Origin: Lunularia cruciata
Taxonomy: Eukaryota > Streptophyta > Marchantiopsida > Lunulariales > Lunulariaceae
Reading direction: 5' to 3'
Length of the DNA: 64,000 bases
NCBI GenBank assembly: GCA_948567375.1
Contig: OX419757.1
Coordinates: 73,291,836-73,355,835, forward strand
Under the pieces are notes generated by a model. The model did not search any database, was not told where the DNA came from, and was given only the letters and a program-made list of their open reading frames with translations. Shown here one piece after another: positions 48,361 to 61,000 of this stretch; position 1 is the first letter of the stretch, and every line of letters begins with the position of its first letter. The position numbers were made by a program, and so were the translations under genes.

Positions 48361-48400
48361 AATGGCTATGAAGACGTCACCAACTAGCGGTGGGGGAATA

Positions 48401-48799
48401 TGTAAAAGTATGGAATTTAGTGACGTAGTTAGTAAGGCTAACAAAGTAGAGAATAAGCCAAATTAGCCTAGAATATTCCAAAAGTATCTAGGAAGCTTCA
48501 CGACTAGTTAACTTGCGCTCCGAGCAGATAGCTTCTAGAAGCTTATAACTAGCTTAGCTTGCATGCCAAATAGGCGGCTTCTAGAAGGAAGCTTCTTGGG
48601 AAGCTTTCTAGTTAACTTGGCTTGCACTCTAAGAAAGCCGCTCAAGGAAGCTTCTTGAGAAGCTTCTCAAGGGCCTTGTATGCTACCTATAAATACCAAA
48701 GCCAAAGCTCATGCTAGGCATTCAGGGTTTTCCCTCATTCAAGTGTCTCAATGTGAGTTTTCATTCTCCTATTTCTCTCCTTGGATTTGGTCTTTTACA
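48401..48799 (+). repeat. 3' LTR of the middle chromovirus
   Basis: 399 bp, TGTAAAAGTATGG to CTTTTACA, about 95% identical to 36689-37101 and lacking 14 bp of it. Confidence 0.95.
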
Positions 48800-48804
48800 C
48801 CTAA

Positions 48805-49378
48805 GTTAATACATAGATGCAACATGTCCATTACTCCCCCATAAGTCAAAAGCAAAAGGATCAAAGGTTAATCAGACAAAGTGATAGCATTTAAAAACAC
48901 TTGGCCAAAGCGGATGAGGATAAATTATTGGAAAAGACACTTTTGTAACACAAGAAAAAAAACTCCCAATGGTCTGATGGAAATTGATTTGGTGATCCAC
49001 AGATTTCATCTATCCTAGTTTTGCTCTGATATCAATGTAACAAACTAAGGAGAGAAATAAGAGAATGGAAGATCAAATTAAAAACTCGCAATTGAGTGAA
49101 ACTTTGATTGCTTGGGTACCCAAGCTTTGGTACTTATAGATAAACTAAGGACACTCCAAAGGAAGCTTCCAAAGAAGCTTCCTTCTAGAAATTGCTTTCC
49201 TTGAAATACAAAATAAACTAGCTTTACTTAAAATATAAGCTACTCAATTCTTTGGAAGTTTCTTACCAAGAAACTTCTTAGATAATTCTAGAACATTCTT
49301 AGAACTCCTAAATGTATGCTATTTCTAATTTCCTTTTAGCTATACTTAGTTTTTCCTACCTCAATATTATTATATACA
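48805..49378 (-). mobile_element. Oldest chromovirus fragment: leader, PBS, 5' LTR
   Basis: A minus-strand LTR candidate lies at 49036-49378 (TGTATATAATAATATTG to CTTAGTTTGTTACA), with a PBS-like TTGATATCAGAGC at 49023-49035 and a leader (48805-49022) that aligns with the leader of the middle element at the DNA level. The shared blocks are GTGGATCACCAAATCAATTT, CGCTTTGGCCA and CTTATGGGGGAGTAATGGAC. The similarity continues left of 36684, so the middle element inserted into this leader. The LTR shares the GAAGCTTC-rich composition of the middle LTRs. The remainder is missing or too decayed to see, so it is broken and old. Confidence 0.65.
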
Positions 49379-51179
49379 GACTTGACATTGGTAGAACTCT
49401 TGGAGAAGAATCTCCTCCCACCTGTAAAGTACTTGGAGTCAGTTTTATTGTAATATGGAACATAACACCCAAAGTGTAGGACAATATAGACTTGGCGAGA
49501 AGGATACATAAATCCAATGTCTAGTCACTTCGGTGTCATTGCAAAGAACAAAGTAACTATAAAGAACCTTGGACAAAATAAACATTGATTTGATTGTAAG
49601 TTAAACCTCTAAATTTGGGATTGTAAAGTCTGTTATAAAGGTATAAAGAAAGATCATGGAAAAACAAAAAGATAACAAGCATTTCAACAAGAAGGACAAT
49701 GATCTTCTCAAGTAATACACATGCATACAATAATAGCTTAATGAAATCTTGATAGAGAACGCTAAGGTAATAAGGAGAGGCACATAACTATAATAAAATT
49801 GTAATGAAAGTGGATGTGGAACTTCATCAAGTGCATAGGCAAATTGATGAAGAACTATCTTGCGTAACTACAAAGTTGGAAGTGGTCAAAGCTCATGTCT
49901 GTAAACTGGAGTAGTGGTTGGAGAAAGAAGACATTATAGACCATTGCGACCGATAATTGTCTTGGTTGTTAGAGAGGAGAAGTGGCAATTGTAGGACCTT
50001 TAGAGAAAACCCTGGGGATGAATGCTACTTTGAAGGAAACAATCTTTTGATAAAAAATAGTTCAATTAAATTGTTATGTAATCAGCTTAGGATAGTGTCA
50101 GAATATGCAGATACATCATCTTTGATTTCAAGTTAACGGAATTAAAGATTATCAAGTATTGGCTTGTTTTGAAACTCCAAGGAGTAAGTGGGAGGAAATA
50201 CGCAATAGAATTAGTAGATATGTGTACCGAAACGCAATAAAAATTAAGGAGATTTTGAAGCTAGAAATATCAGATCTCTTAGGTAGATTAGAATTGCTTG
50301 TAGATTGTTTTATCTAAGATGGATTCTATAATAATCATTCTTAGGTATTGTGTTTCAGATGTAGTTTTCTTTAAAGTAATCGATAGTATATTAGTTCAGA
50401 TAGTTGATAGTAGTGAGCCTTGTAGTGTAACTAAGGCATGCACTCGACTATTTAAGTTGTGCATATGAAATACTACACATTCTTTCATGAAAAGATGAAT
50501 AAAATAAAAAAAACCACATTTCCCTTGTCTCTTCTTTAGTCTATTTGTAAAGGGTCTTACTTTTGTAGTGTGAAAGTACTAATGAATCTTAGTAATTTGA
50601 GTTGCTGAGTGCCTTGTGTGTTTGATTCATGCAATAGACTTTTGAAAACAATGTCTTGATGGAACTTTAGAGTGCTATAGCATTGATAGTAACCAGAGCA
50701 TGTGCATATAAAGATTTACTCTTTGAGAAGACATACGCCTGGGAAGGGTAGAACCTGCTCTTCAATAAAACTGCTACTTTGTTGAGAAGGACAAAATAAC
50801 ATCTTTAGACTGAATCATCATTGTTAGGATTTGAAAGACTTTATCTTGTGTGATTTTGAGTTTTCTTTTATCCTTATTTTTTTGTACTGTGTTGTTGGTG
50901 TTATATTACAATCTCATGGGACTGGTTTTGTACATGGGGTTAATATGAAATAGTAAAGAATTATCTGGTGATATTTTTTTAATATTCATCCATCTTTGTG
51001 AGATGGACTCTTCCCTAACAAGGACTATAATTTGATCATTATTGAGTTTTTAAAAGTATTTAATTATTTATTTAAGTATATATATTTATTCATTTAATTA
51101 CTTATATGCTCATGTTAGATGCTATGTATTTCTTGCTTCTAATTATTCCATACGTATGTTAAGATGTTATTGTATGACT
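49379..51179. other. AT-rich intergenic, no gene supported
   Basis: One short plus-strand stretch (about 49805-49915) reads like a coiled coil (VELHQVHRQIDEELS, KLEVVKAHVCKLE) and ends in a stop. It could be a relic related to the next feature. Otherwise nothing is recognised. Confidence 0.4.
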
Positions 51180-51955
51180 AAGCGTGGCTTGTAGAACAAT
51201 TGCGGGCAAGGAATGAAGAGTTCAGAAGCAAAACCCAACTCTTACAACTGGAATTTGAGTAAACCAAACCCGAAATAGCAATAAAGGTTTGTGGCTTCGT
51301 TCTTGTTTTGAACGAGTCCACAAAGACAAATGAGCTAGAGCTTCAAATTGCCACGGAAGCCATCTTGTAGCTTCCATGGGCAATTTGAACATGGAGCATG
51401 AATGACAAGAAATGAAAGTTGAAGGGAGTTATTCTTGAAATATAAGGTAGCTGAATATCAAGAACTTTGGAGTGAACGAGTTACTTTGAGAAACACGAAA
51501 GCGGGCGATTTGCGGTAGTCAGTGACAGCTTTCAGGAGCATATTTGTCGCCTGAACAAAAGAGCAATGCACACAAGACTAAAACCTTGTCGCCGAGTTAG
51601 TTGTGTGGGAGAAGAAACCGGAAGACAAAAGCTATTCGAGCATCCAGAACGTAAGTATGTGCATGCATGCTTGGGAAACTCAAAAGGCATGGGCAAGAAC
51701 AGATCACCCAAGCGGATAGTTCGACGCTTCCGACGAGGAAGAAATTTCTCGCCGCGCACACGTGTTGGTGATCATTCTAACTCATCGTCGCCCACTTCAA
51801 CATCGTTATCTCCCGAGTTGCTGGCCACTATAGTGTATGCAAAGAAAATAACAGAAAACGATGAAGATTACTTTCGAGATTCCCTCGAAAGCTCAAACCC
51901 ACGTTCTGGAAATCCTGTTCTTTACACGTTTCGTGGTTCAGTCTTGCTACACTAG
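51180..51955 (+). pseudogene. Possible coiled-coil gene remnant or partial gene
   Basis: I do not recognise this protein. Three plus-strand stretches look coding: LVEQLRARNEEFRSKTQLL near 51190, YKVAEYQELWSERVTLRN near 51440, and a longer frame that opens before its ATG and runs to a stop at 51955 (ATG at 51566, 129 codons from there). The last part is basic and serine-rich (SPKRIVRRFRRGRNFSPRTR, then SSSPTSTSLSPELLATIV). The first two are separated by stops. A GT at 51515 could be a donor. It might be a broken host gene, the end of a real gene with unseen exons, or chance. Confidence 0.25.
51341..51389. repeat. Hairpin with 20-bp arms
   Basis: CTTCAAATTGCCACGGAAGC pairs with GCTTCCATGGGCAATTTGAA, apart from about two mismatches, across a nine-base loop (CATCTTGTA). 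Confidence 0.8.
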
Positions 51956-52836
51956 CTTTGTCTACTATCTTCTAAGTAGCCACTCCAGCTCTGACCACGT
52001 TTGTTCCTGCCAGACCTGTAGCTATTAATCCAAGAGAGAAGTCGAACTTTGGCGTGAAACTGATGCTGCAGTCTTTCTGCTATTTGAGGTTCATCTGTAT
52101 GACCTGATCTTCCGATTTGCCATCCTAAGGCAAGTACCAGTATATGTTTCAAAACATTATCTAAGTGGCGGATTACTCGATGCACAAGGTTCTCCTCTAG
52201 CATTGGGTTGCGGTCAATCTTAACCTCGTTTCAAAATTCACCTGTATATGACATGGATATGGAGGAGTGAAGGCAGCTCAGGATGCGAGCAAGTCTTGAG
52301 CCAGTTCCTTGGTGGACAAGCTCACGTTAGGTGACTGCCATAGCCGTCGTTCTGAGCTCAATCTCCAAGTTGCTGTCCTAATAGTCTTACAACAGACTTG
52401 ACAAGATGTTCTATCGCTGACAAGACCTGGTGATAAGGAAACAGCTCTTGCTAGTTGGTATATCACCAAGTAATTGGCTTGCTGTATATATCGAAGAACG
52501 TCTATCACAAAGGGCCCGCCACGAACACCATAAGAGTAAGAAGTCCTGAAGTTCTTATACAAATGGGATTGCATTATTTAGTGGGTTGGGTCAAGGTATT
52601 ACAGACTCCAGTCATATGAATATCAACTGACAAATAACAGTTGATATTCACTGGGGTCACATCGCATTTCGACATATCCAGAGATCCATCAAAGTCTACT
52701 TTATTAAGTAGGTTTGACGTCTGGAGTCGATTCATTGTGGAGATGACTTGCTATGATGTCATGTCTAAATGAAAAGTTCAAAACGATATGTGGACTTGTT
52801 TGAAATCGCGAATTCTTTCTTGTTTCAGGTTAAGCA
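51956..52836. other. Upstream region of the receptor kinase
   Basis: Two minus-strand frames (51952-52203, 83 codons; 52278-52574, 98 codons) have no recognisable domain. The right end should hold the promoter and 5' UTR of the kinase gene. The sequence TTGTTTCAG just upstream of the ATG could be a splice acceptor for a 5' UTR exon. Confidence 0.35.
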
Positions 52837-55800
52837 ATGAACTTCGGAAAGATGATGATCGTACTCATCTTGGTACAGTTTCTCTTCGAGCCTTTCCAGT
52901 TACTTCCAACGATGGTGTCGGCCGCCGGTAAGTTGTTAATCTGGAAGTTCTCATGTGTTACACTGCCAGCTGAGGCGCATGGTTTTGATAATACGCATGA
53001 CTGTGACAGACTCTTGATTCTCAGGTCCAACCCAATTTTTGTCTGACAGTGTGCAAAATAACTCAATTTAGCAGAATAACTCAGTTTAGATTTTTTATCT
53101 ATAGAATCTATAAAATTTATAGATCTAGTGATGAGGAAAGACATTCCACTATGAAAGTTAACCAAAGCATGTAATCTGGCTCCTACCGCTCTCGAGAATT
53201 GAAACTGCGCAGGGAAATTCATGTCAGCATTAGTATGCCAAAGAATTGAATTTTGTGCATGGATTAACGATTGTTCATACAAAGTTATTTGATAATCTCC
53301 GTGTGTTCTTACACACGGATGACCTCTTATTGCACCATCAGGCGAGTCAGTGAGTGCCTTTTCAGTATAGCTTTGTGGCGTAGGAAGATTGCAGTGAGCA
53401 GAAAAACCAATACAGATGTCCTCACGAGCGATTCATCGTTTCCTTCTCAGATTGTCCGCTTGATCTTAGCTCGCGAGGAGTAATCAGTAAGGAAATTTGC
53501 AACAATCCCAAGAAGGAGCTTGAAGGAATTTTCTTGACAGAATGTTGTGCCGTTGCATTAAGTATCTACACGATGGCCCTGGCGGTTCACACCAACGAAA
53601 CTGGTGGGAAGACACTATTCCTAGCTGGAGATGAAGAAAGCGCTTGTGATGACCTTATATCGGAAGCGATCAACAGCAGCAAGTGCTCATTTGATCCTCT
53701 CGTTGCGGGTAGGAGTTCGTGTCTGTTCAGCGACACGGGATCGTTGGAGCAGGCATTTGATATCGTCAATACCAAGACTCCAAGCAATCCACTACTCCCA
53801 AAGGGCATAATAGACGCATGTGCAAATCTGGAAGCTGCAGATGGCTGCAAAAATTGTACTGATGCCTTTAACGCTGGGCAGCTTCGGCTTAGTTCTGGTC
53901 TAGATCCTCCGGACGAAATATCGACTTGTAATCTAGCTCTTCTGATCTACGTTGCTAGCCACAATACCTCAGACACCCGGGTGGAACAGCTTTACTCGTG
54001 CCTCAATGTGCCCCTCATCATTACCGGTCATGCAGGCATGTCTATCAGATGTCCACTGTCAAGCTTCCTTCGATTTGCTTATTTCGTACAGATTTCATGC
54101 GACGCATGTAGTACAGACCTGAAATCTTCGCCAGTTGTATCCTATGAACGTCTGGAAACTGTTTGGTAATAAGTCAAGCAGCAGTTGCAGCGAGATTTAA
54201 AACTTCTTGTCACATCCGAGTGAGTCTTAAGAGAAGCATAAAGGCAGTTTCATTGATCTCATCTATCCACCATGTCTAATTTTGCTTTGATAGCTAATGT
54301 TTCTACTATACACTGTTGCAGAGGGCACGTTCAAAAAGAAAGCAGCAGTGTTAGGGACTTTTCTGGGTTTAGTAATTGCGTTGGCAGCATTCGTGGCTGC
54401 CATTTATTTTGGCAAGTGGTACTTTAGAAAAGTGAAAGATAGCGGCGACGGCTCAGAAGGTATTGAGCTCTACACCTTCTCTGCATCATTTACCAGGCAC
54501 CACGATTCATCGGATGTGTTCGAATCCAGAAACCGAAACGAGTGTGAATACAGTTCCTGTAAGGTTCTGGACTGAGAATTATAGATTTCCACAAGTTTCC
54601 AGAACTTTTGCAAGTTTACTAAACTTGCTAAGCAGATTCCTCCGTGACAAGTTTCATGTGAGACACAACCGCAGAGGACGTGAAATGGGTCTAGTTTTAA
54701 CAATTGCCTAGACCATCCAGATAGCAAAGAGCGCAAGCTGCGTGTTAATTTGCTGGCAATCTCTTTGGTAAATCAAGATGAGGTAGGATTGCGTGCGCAG
54801 AGCATATAAGTTGACCATATCATTCGTGCGTCTTGGCATGTTCTGTTCAGGAGAGAAGAGCGGTGAAGACATCTCAAATTCATTTAGCGTTTATGGGGGT
54901 AAACTGAGTCATGAATCACAGGTTGTCACTGAAGGAAGTCTGTACTCCTTCTCATCAAAGGAACTTGCTAAGGCAACAGACAATTTCAGTAGCAAGAATT
55001 TTGTTGGCGAGGGTAGTGCGGGTAAAGTTTTCAAGGGCGTTCTGCCCAGCGGTCAGTTGGTTGCCATTAAACTGATCAATAACGAGAAGAAATTGGAGAC
55101 CTTCTTTACGGAAGTCGAGAGTCTTTCTAAAGTGCGGCATACCAACCTGGTGACCTTGTTCGGCTATTGTCAGACACGCAACGAGCACTTGCTTGTGTAC
55201 GAGTATTGCTCCAGAGGAAATCTGTGGTACTATCTATTTGGTAAGCAAAGGAAGCACTTGCACTTACATGAGCATGCAAAGAATCCACGTTGGATTCTGC
55301 TCTAAAAGTTTGACCTTATGTGGTGTTAAAAATATAGTCAATGTATGTTATTCTTCCTGTTCGAGTGCAGATGTTGACAGGATATAAGCAACAGTCCATA
55401 CTTCTCAAATTTCACTTAAATAATGACCCTGACTTGGGAGTCTTGGATCAGGAAACGGGCCTGTATTGACTTGGGAACAAAGGATTCATATAGCACTTGG
55501 CAGTGCTCGTGGAATATGGTATTTACATCTTTACCCCGGTGGATACATCGTTCACCGAGATATAAAGGTGCGTTGGAGTACGATGGTATTTGAAGCTTAT
55601 GATTGAGAGTAGTCGTCTATTCTAGAACAGAATCTCAAAACGCTTCATACAGACAACTAATTACCGGGAAGTGCGCAACTGCAGCCTACCAACATATTGC
55701 TGAATGAGCACATGGAGGCCAAGGTGTCTGATTTTGGTCTTTCAAGGTTCATTGCACTCGATGAGTCTTGTGTCTTCACAGAGGTTAAGGGCACTGCAGG

Positions 55801-56422
55801 GTACCTGGATCCTGAATATTTGTCACATGGTGCTTTGACTTTCGCCAGCGATGTGTACAGCTTCGGAATTGTGCTCCTTCAGCTGATATCCGCGAGGCGT
55901 CCAATTGATTTGGACCCAATCAAACGGCTCTCTCTTGTGAAAATGGTAATCTCAGATCTCGACTGCGAATAATAACCCAAGACTATAGGTTTCATTTTTC
56001 GGAGCTCGTAAATAAATCTGGCTGAAGTCGGCTGGACCTCTTATAACTATTTGAGGTCCACCATGTCACCATTTTTGGAGTAGAAACTTGCGCCTTGCGT
56101 GACAGTTTCTGATACACCAATCCTGATCATGTAGGCAAATCACGTCCTCAAAGATGGAGGAGATCTCGCTGACTTGGTAGATCCTCGACTTCAGGGCTGC
56201 TACTCAGAAACTGCATTTCGAAAAATTACTGAGTTAGCAGTTCAATGCACGTCAGAACATGGAAAGATGCGACCAAGTATGATACAGGTGCTCCATACTC
56301 TTGAAGAAGCATGGCGCCTGGCGAGACTCGAGTCTCCCTCACAGCGAACACCTCTGAGAACATCCACGCAGTTCCCAGGCTTATGGTCACCTCAGGTATA
56401 TGATTATAGACTGTTTATATAA
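52837..56422 (+). CDS. Receptor-like kinase with SPARK-like ectodomain, 7 exons
   Basis: Predicted exons are 52837-52927, 53451-54026, 54322-54459, 54851-55240, 55452-55567, 55685-55945 and 56135-56422, all GT-AG with matching phases (1,1,1,1,0,0), giving about 619 residues. Residues 1-29 form a signal peptide. About 30-222 is a cysteine-rich ectodomain starting DCPLDLS, with an ECC pair and CKNC, resembling the SPARK domain of ARK1/KIN3-type kinases and GPI proteins. About 230-254 is one membrane helix followed by basic residues. From about 300 lies a kinase with GEGSAGKVFKG, VAIK (K342), HRDIKPTN (433-440), DFG (453), GTAGYLDPEY and SDVYSFGIVLL, so an RD kinase with every key residue. It should sit in the plasma membrane and phosphorylate Ser/Thr. 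The ligand is unknown. A GT at 56396 could replace the last stop with a short extra exon near 56481. Confidence 0.85.
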
Positions 56423-58099
56423 TGAATAACTCTGTATGCTGGAAGTGTTACTTGATTATTTGTTGACAAAAATACTTCAGCAATTCAAGAAAGACAGGCA
56501 GTACTTTGAATCACGCTGACGGTATTGATCTGTTGATTCAGGAGGAGGGACAAACAATCGACCACAGCTGGGAACTAACATCCAGGAGCACAAACCCTTA
56601 TGATGAAACAGCAAGATGAAGATAGAATCATCTTTTGCTATTGGGTTGACTGCATGTTGTAATAGCCACGTTAACATCCAAATAGCATCTACAGACAAGA
56701 AACTCATTTCACTCCATGCGGGCTGCAACTGACTGTGAGGTTAACTGGAGATCTTAAGGATGGAACTGACAGAATGTTTAGGTCATAAGTTCGATGTTGA
56801 TTATGTAGAGATCAGGTGCTAAGGAATCAAAAGAGATATCTCATTGTAAGCTTTTGCCACAACCATCATAAACATATGAATTGAAAAGCCTTCGACTGGA
56901 GTATACATTGAAAGTTTATCTAGATCAATTCTAAGCTCAGCTATTTAATCGCAAATAATACGAGCTTTCTTGTAGAACAGGCGTGGCATGAAACGGTCTG
57001 ATCATCCGGAAACTCCGCTTTTAACCAAGACTGAACTCCGGAATCTGTGTGAAGGAATATTCACAGGAGGTTAACAATCTGGGGAATTTGATCAACCTTG
57101 AACCTTCTCTTGTTGTAAAAGCTATCATAGGAGTATGTTAGCAAGACTCAATAGAAGTACCAACTATAAACGTGCAATAACAAGCAGTGATAAGAACCGG
57201 AACTGACAGTGCCATTCACCAGCAAAATATACAAAAACAATTTGTGAAGTCAAGGTATCACGGTATAAATCTCAACAATGATGCAGCGACACCATTTTAA
57301 TTTCTAACGAGCAACTGATGATACATATACGTTTCACCTGATAACTCTTTTTAAATGTTACTAGTGTTAGAAGTGGACCTCAAAGTGGGTCCTCTCAATT
57401 TCGTCCCTGTGACCAACTAAAAGTCGAAAGCCGCGTCTGAGTTTATTGATACAAAGAAGATTTACATCATGTTAGATCCAGAACATTACTCCAACACAGT
57501 ATGGAAATCCATTCCAGTGACAACATCAGAAGCATCTCTAGCATATGGCTGGTTCAATCATAATACACAATCTAAATACATATCCATAACGACGAGAACT
57601 ATAAAACAATTCATGAAGACAATATTCTCTTGGGCGAAGTACGATAAGAGCGATGAAAGGTCATGATGACCTGTGCTTTATAGACCATATTGGACATTGG
57701 TTGAGACTGCACAATGATCACTATTGATTGGCCTCTGGGTCGTTACAAAATCGTCACCACTGACTCGAATAAGAACCAATGTGAGTAGCGTACTTAAAAG
57801 GAAACGATGCCATTCAAGTCTGTATAAGTCTGTCTAAACATACAGACGGTAAAGCTGTTTCCTTCCTTCATATGTCTATTAGAAGATGAAATATAAGAGC
57901 ATTCTAGACTGACAAAATCTAAATTCACAACTTCTAGCCCATGGCTGAACTTGAGAAGACCTTGTTTTATATGCGTATTTATCAGTGCAGTCTTCAGTAG
58001 AAAGACTGCTAAACAATGAGGACAAAAAGCCTTTCCTGTGAAGTACGTTGCACAGATCCTTACCAGCCAGCTCTAACAGATCCAAAGTGGCAGCTCATA
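56423..58099. other. Intergenic between convergent genes
   Basis: It holds the 3' flanks of the kinase (+) and the ZFPL1-like gene (-). There are only short open frames and no repeat or RNA gene that I can recognise. Confidence 0.45.
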
Positions 58100-61000
58100 C
58101 TACTGTTCTTCTCCTTGAAGCAGATCATCGCCTGTGTTGCTCATCAGACCCTGCGCCAGCCTGTAGTACAAAAGCAAAGCAGTTGCCATGCATGACCTGC
58201 ACCACAAAAAACGATGAGTCAACTCATCTGCAGAACGCTCGTTGTGGAGCTGGATCTCATGTTAAAACTTCAGAAACAAGAAGAAGAAGAAGAAGGCTAT
58301 GCACCAATCAATATGTATACCTACACCATATTTAACATACATTATTGCGAACCAGAGAAGGAGTTTCCTGGAGTCCATTGATGAAGAGTTACGTTGCTTC
58401 CGCCGTTGACGGCCATCAATCAAATCTTCTGCAGCTGGTGCACCACGACTGTCTTTGTGGGATGGAGCAGTTACAGGCAAAGTTGGAAGAGCAGGCGACC
58501 AAAATGGTAGCAATGTTCTCAAGACTTGTCGATGCAAGGGTCCTGCACTTCAGCAAATTCAGATTACAGTCATGACTTCATCATTAAATTGCTGCTGTCC
58601 TCAAACAGCTAGAAAACACAACAAGGTCTTACCGCGTCGAGTGTACTTCCGATGACTACCATCTTCATCGTCGTCGTAACCTGCCAGGGCCGAGGGACTC
58701 AAATTATCGCCACGTATAGAATTCTTTCTGGCCATGGCTCCGTTTGGTAGCAGCTGCTGCTGCAATTTCAGATTATTTGTGTAATTTTAATCAGAGTTCA
58801 AGCTCAAGCAGGATATGACTTTCTTAGAACTATAAACTTATCGATATGAAAGCTTTTCTTTGTATCAGAAACTTATAAGATTATCAACCTTAATTTGCAT
58901 CCATGTATATAGATACATCAAGCAACAGATAAACATACATAACGTTCCTTTGTTCAAGAGAGTTTGTTGAGCGGTGTTGTCCATGCTTACAGTTGATATT
59001 GGTCCTGGTTTGTTGAAATGTGAGAGACCAGAAGTTGCCGCCGGATTACTGCTACCCGCTCCTGTAGAGGATGAGGCTTCACCATCAGGAAAAGATCCTG
59101 CAGACCCCGTAACAGTTTCTTTTACAATTTCACCACTTGGAGTTGCATGTACACCACCCGACTCGTCGGCTTCCAAAGAAGTCACGCCGGACTTCGATGT
59201 CCTAGTTGGACCACTCTCTTCTGCAGGAGAAGAATTTCCCACCGTAACAAGAGGTGGGCTTGAAAAGGCTGGAGGAGCGGATGGTTTCTGCCCTGATGTG
59301 TTGTCACTACCTAGAAGGGTGGTGGCCAGGTCACTCTGCATATAGCAGAATACCATGTTGAATGTTAAAACTTCGTAAGAGCTGGTCCAAAATATTTACT
59401 CTCATGCACAATCAGAAATAAGTTTTCATATTCCCAGTCACCTCGCTGTTGAGTACCGGCCTGAAATCCATACCAATAACAACAGATAGGAGTAGTGCCA
59501 ACAAGCAACAAGTAGTCAACCTGTTGTATAATTTGTTTCAATTTCGTGTGAAGTCCCGAGCTCCCATCTTTTACTAGTTTTGGAGGCCATATCTGCAAGA
59601 ATAGAACTTGTAATCAGACTTTCTTCGCTACGTCCACGCAAACGTCAAACCAGCAAGGTCCCCAATCTTCTAAATTCACATAACTCAGTCAACAGGGTCA
59701 ATTACGTTGATACTCACATACACGTAGTTGGAAACCTGATAAACTTCCTGATGGTATTAGTCTCGTTTCGTCAGCCGTATCTTGTATAAGAAACAATGAA
59801 CTACTTTGATATAAAGTTCATGAGCAGAGATTTCATTTTTTCATTTCCACGTTTCAAGGGTCCTGAAAGTTACCGGTGTGGCACATAATGGACACACATA
59901 GCCAGCTGGTGCAGTATGAGGAGGAAAGCTTCGCAAATGCGTCTCCAGGCAGTTACTGTGGAGAATGTCTAGCACGCTCACGGTATTCAAGTAAGATAGT
60001 AAGAACAGTCTTCACTTCAAAGAAAGCTTCTTCTCGAGCAATGTCTATCAGCTTAAGCAAGCTAAATATTTCCCTGGACAGACACAAGTACTTGTAGATT
60101 TCCATTCATGATCTCTCGACGTACGTAAACAAGAGCAGAAGTTCCTCGACATGGTGTAGATTGCACACTCACGGAAACAGCCAAGACGGGTTGTGTCGTC
60201 CGTTTCTTGTAGTACTTGCTGGCACAAACAGCACTTTGGAGGCCAGTCATAGTCCCCATCTATGACCCACTCAGAATATGTCTTGACCTATCATACCACA
60301 CGCAGATATGTCAACCAAGATGATGCTGCTAAAGCACAATAGCTTCTGACTAGTTAGATGTCAGTACCGTGAGTACCAGATGATGAGAGATGAAAATGGT
60401 GATTATAGTTTACTATACACGCGATAATGCAGCAAAGCTTAATACAACTTGCCGAAAGCCCCAATGAATAACTATTACAACAGACTTCTCGGCAGCTGCT
60501 AGGAAGTCGAAGTGCTTTCAGTTCCATTGACAGGAAAGTCAACCGTTGTACTTATATAGCTCGGAAGACAAATCTTGATACTTGCGAATATTCATTGGAA
60601 CGCATTTATACATACCACACATAGGCGATGTTCCTGAAACGAGATACATTCTCCACACACAGGAGCCTTGTGCACAAAACAGTAAAGTTTTGTCGCCTGC
60701 AGAAAAACCACATCAAATACTCCGCATATGAAAGGCTGATTTTGTTGTACAGCAAGTGTTAATAGACTGTTTAAGCTTTAAGAAATTACGGTTGAAACAA
60801 AGTTGGTCATGGAGCCGGCATATTTATAACACAGGCCCTGCTTAAGCTGCTTGAGTCAAATTTCTAACAAGAGTAAGCTTACACATCTTTCGTAAAGAGG
60901 ACAATAGGTTGAGGACATTCTATGCTGAGAAGATACGAGAGGAAGGAAAGACAGATACGAACTAGCGGTGCTAAGTCCCAGCGCATTAGCGAATATCAAT

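Larger units (their letters stand above)
36684..48804 (+). mobile_element. Middle Ty3/gypsy chromovirus, interrupted by a younger one
   Basis: The LTRs are 36689-37101 and 48401-48799, flanked by the 5-bp target duplication CCTAA (36684-36688 and 48800-48804). The order on the plus strand is PBS, leader ORF, gag, CCHC, protease, RT, RNase H, integrase, chromodomain, polypurine tract. The chromodomain and tRNA-iMet primer site are typical of plant chromoviruses. By hand count the LTRs differ at about 20 of 399 aligned sites (about 5%) plus one 14-bp gap. The coding part is broken in well over ten places. A second chromovirus (38070-44665) sits inside its gag. Confidence 0.93.

Noticed and set aside
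52278-52574. 98-codon minus frame upstream of the kinase
   Set aside because: No recognised domain or splice partners. I could not separate it from chance.
58974-59345. 123-codon plus frame
   Set aside because: It is the antisense shadow of exon 6 of the ZFPL1-like gene, whose minus frame joins conserved exons on both sides.
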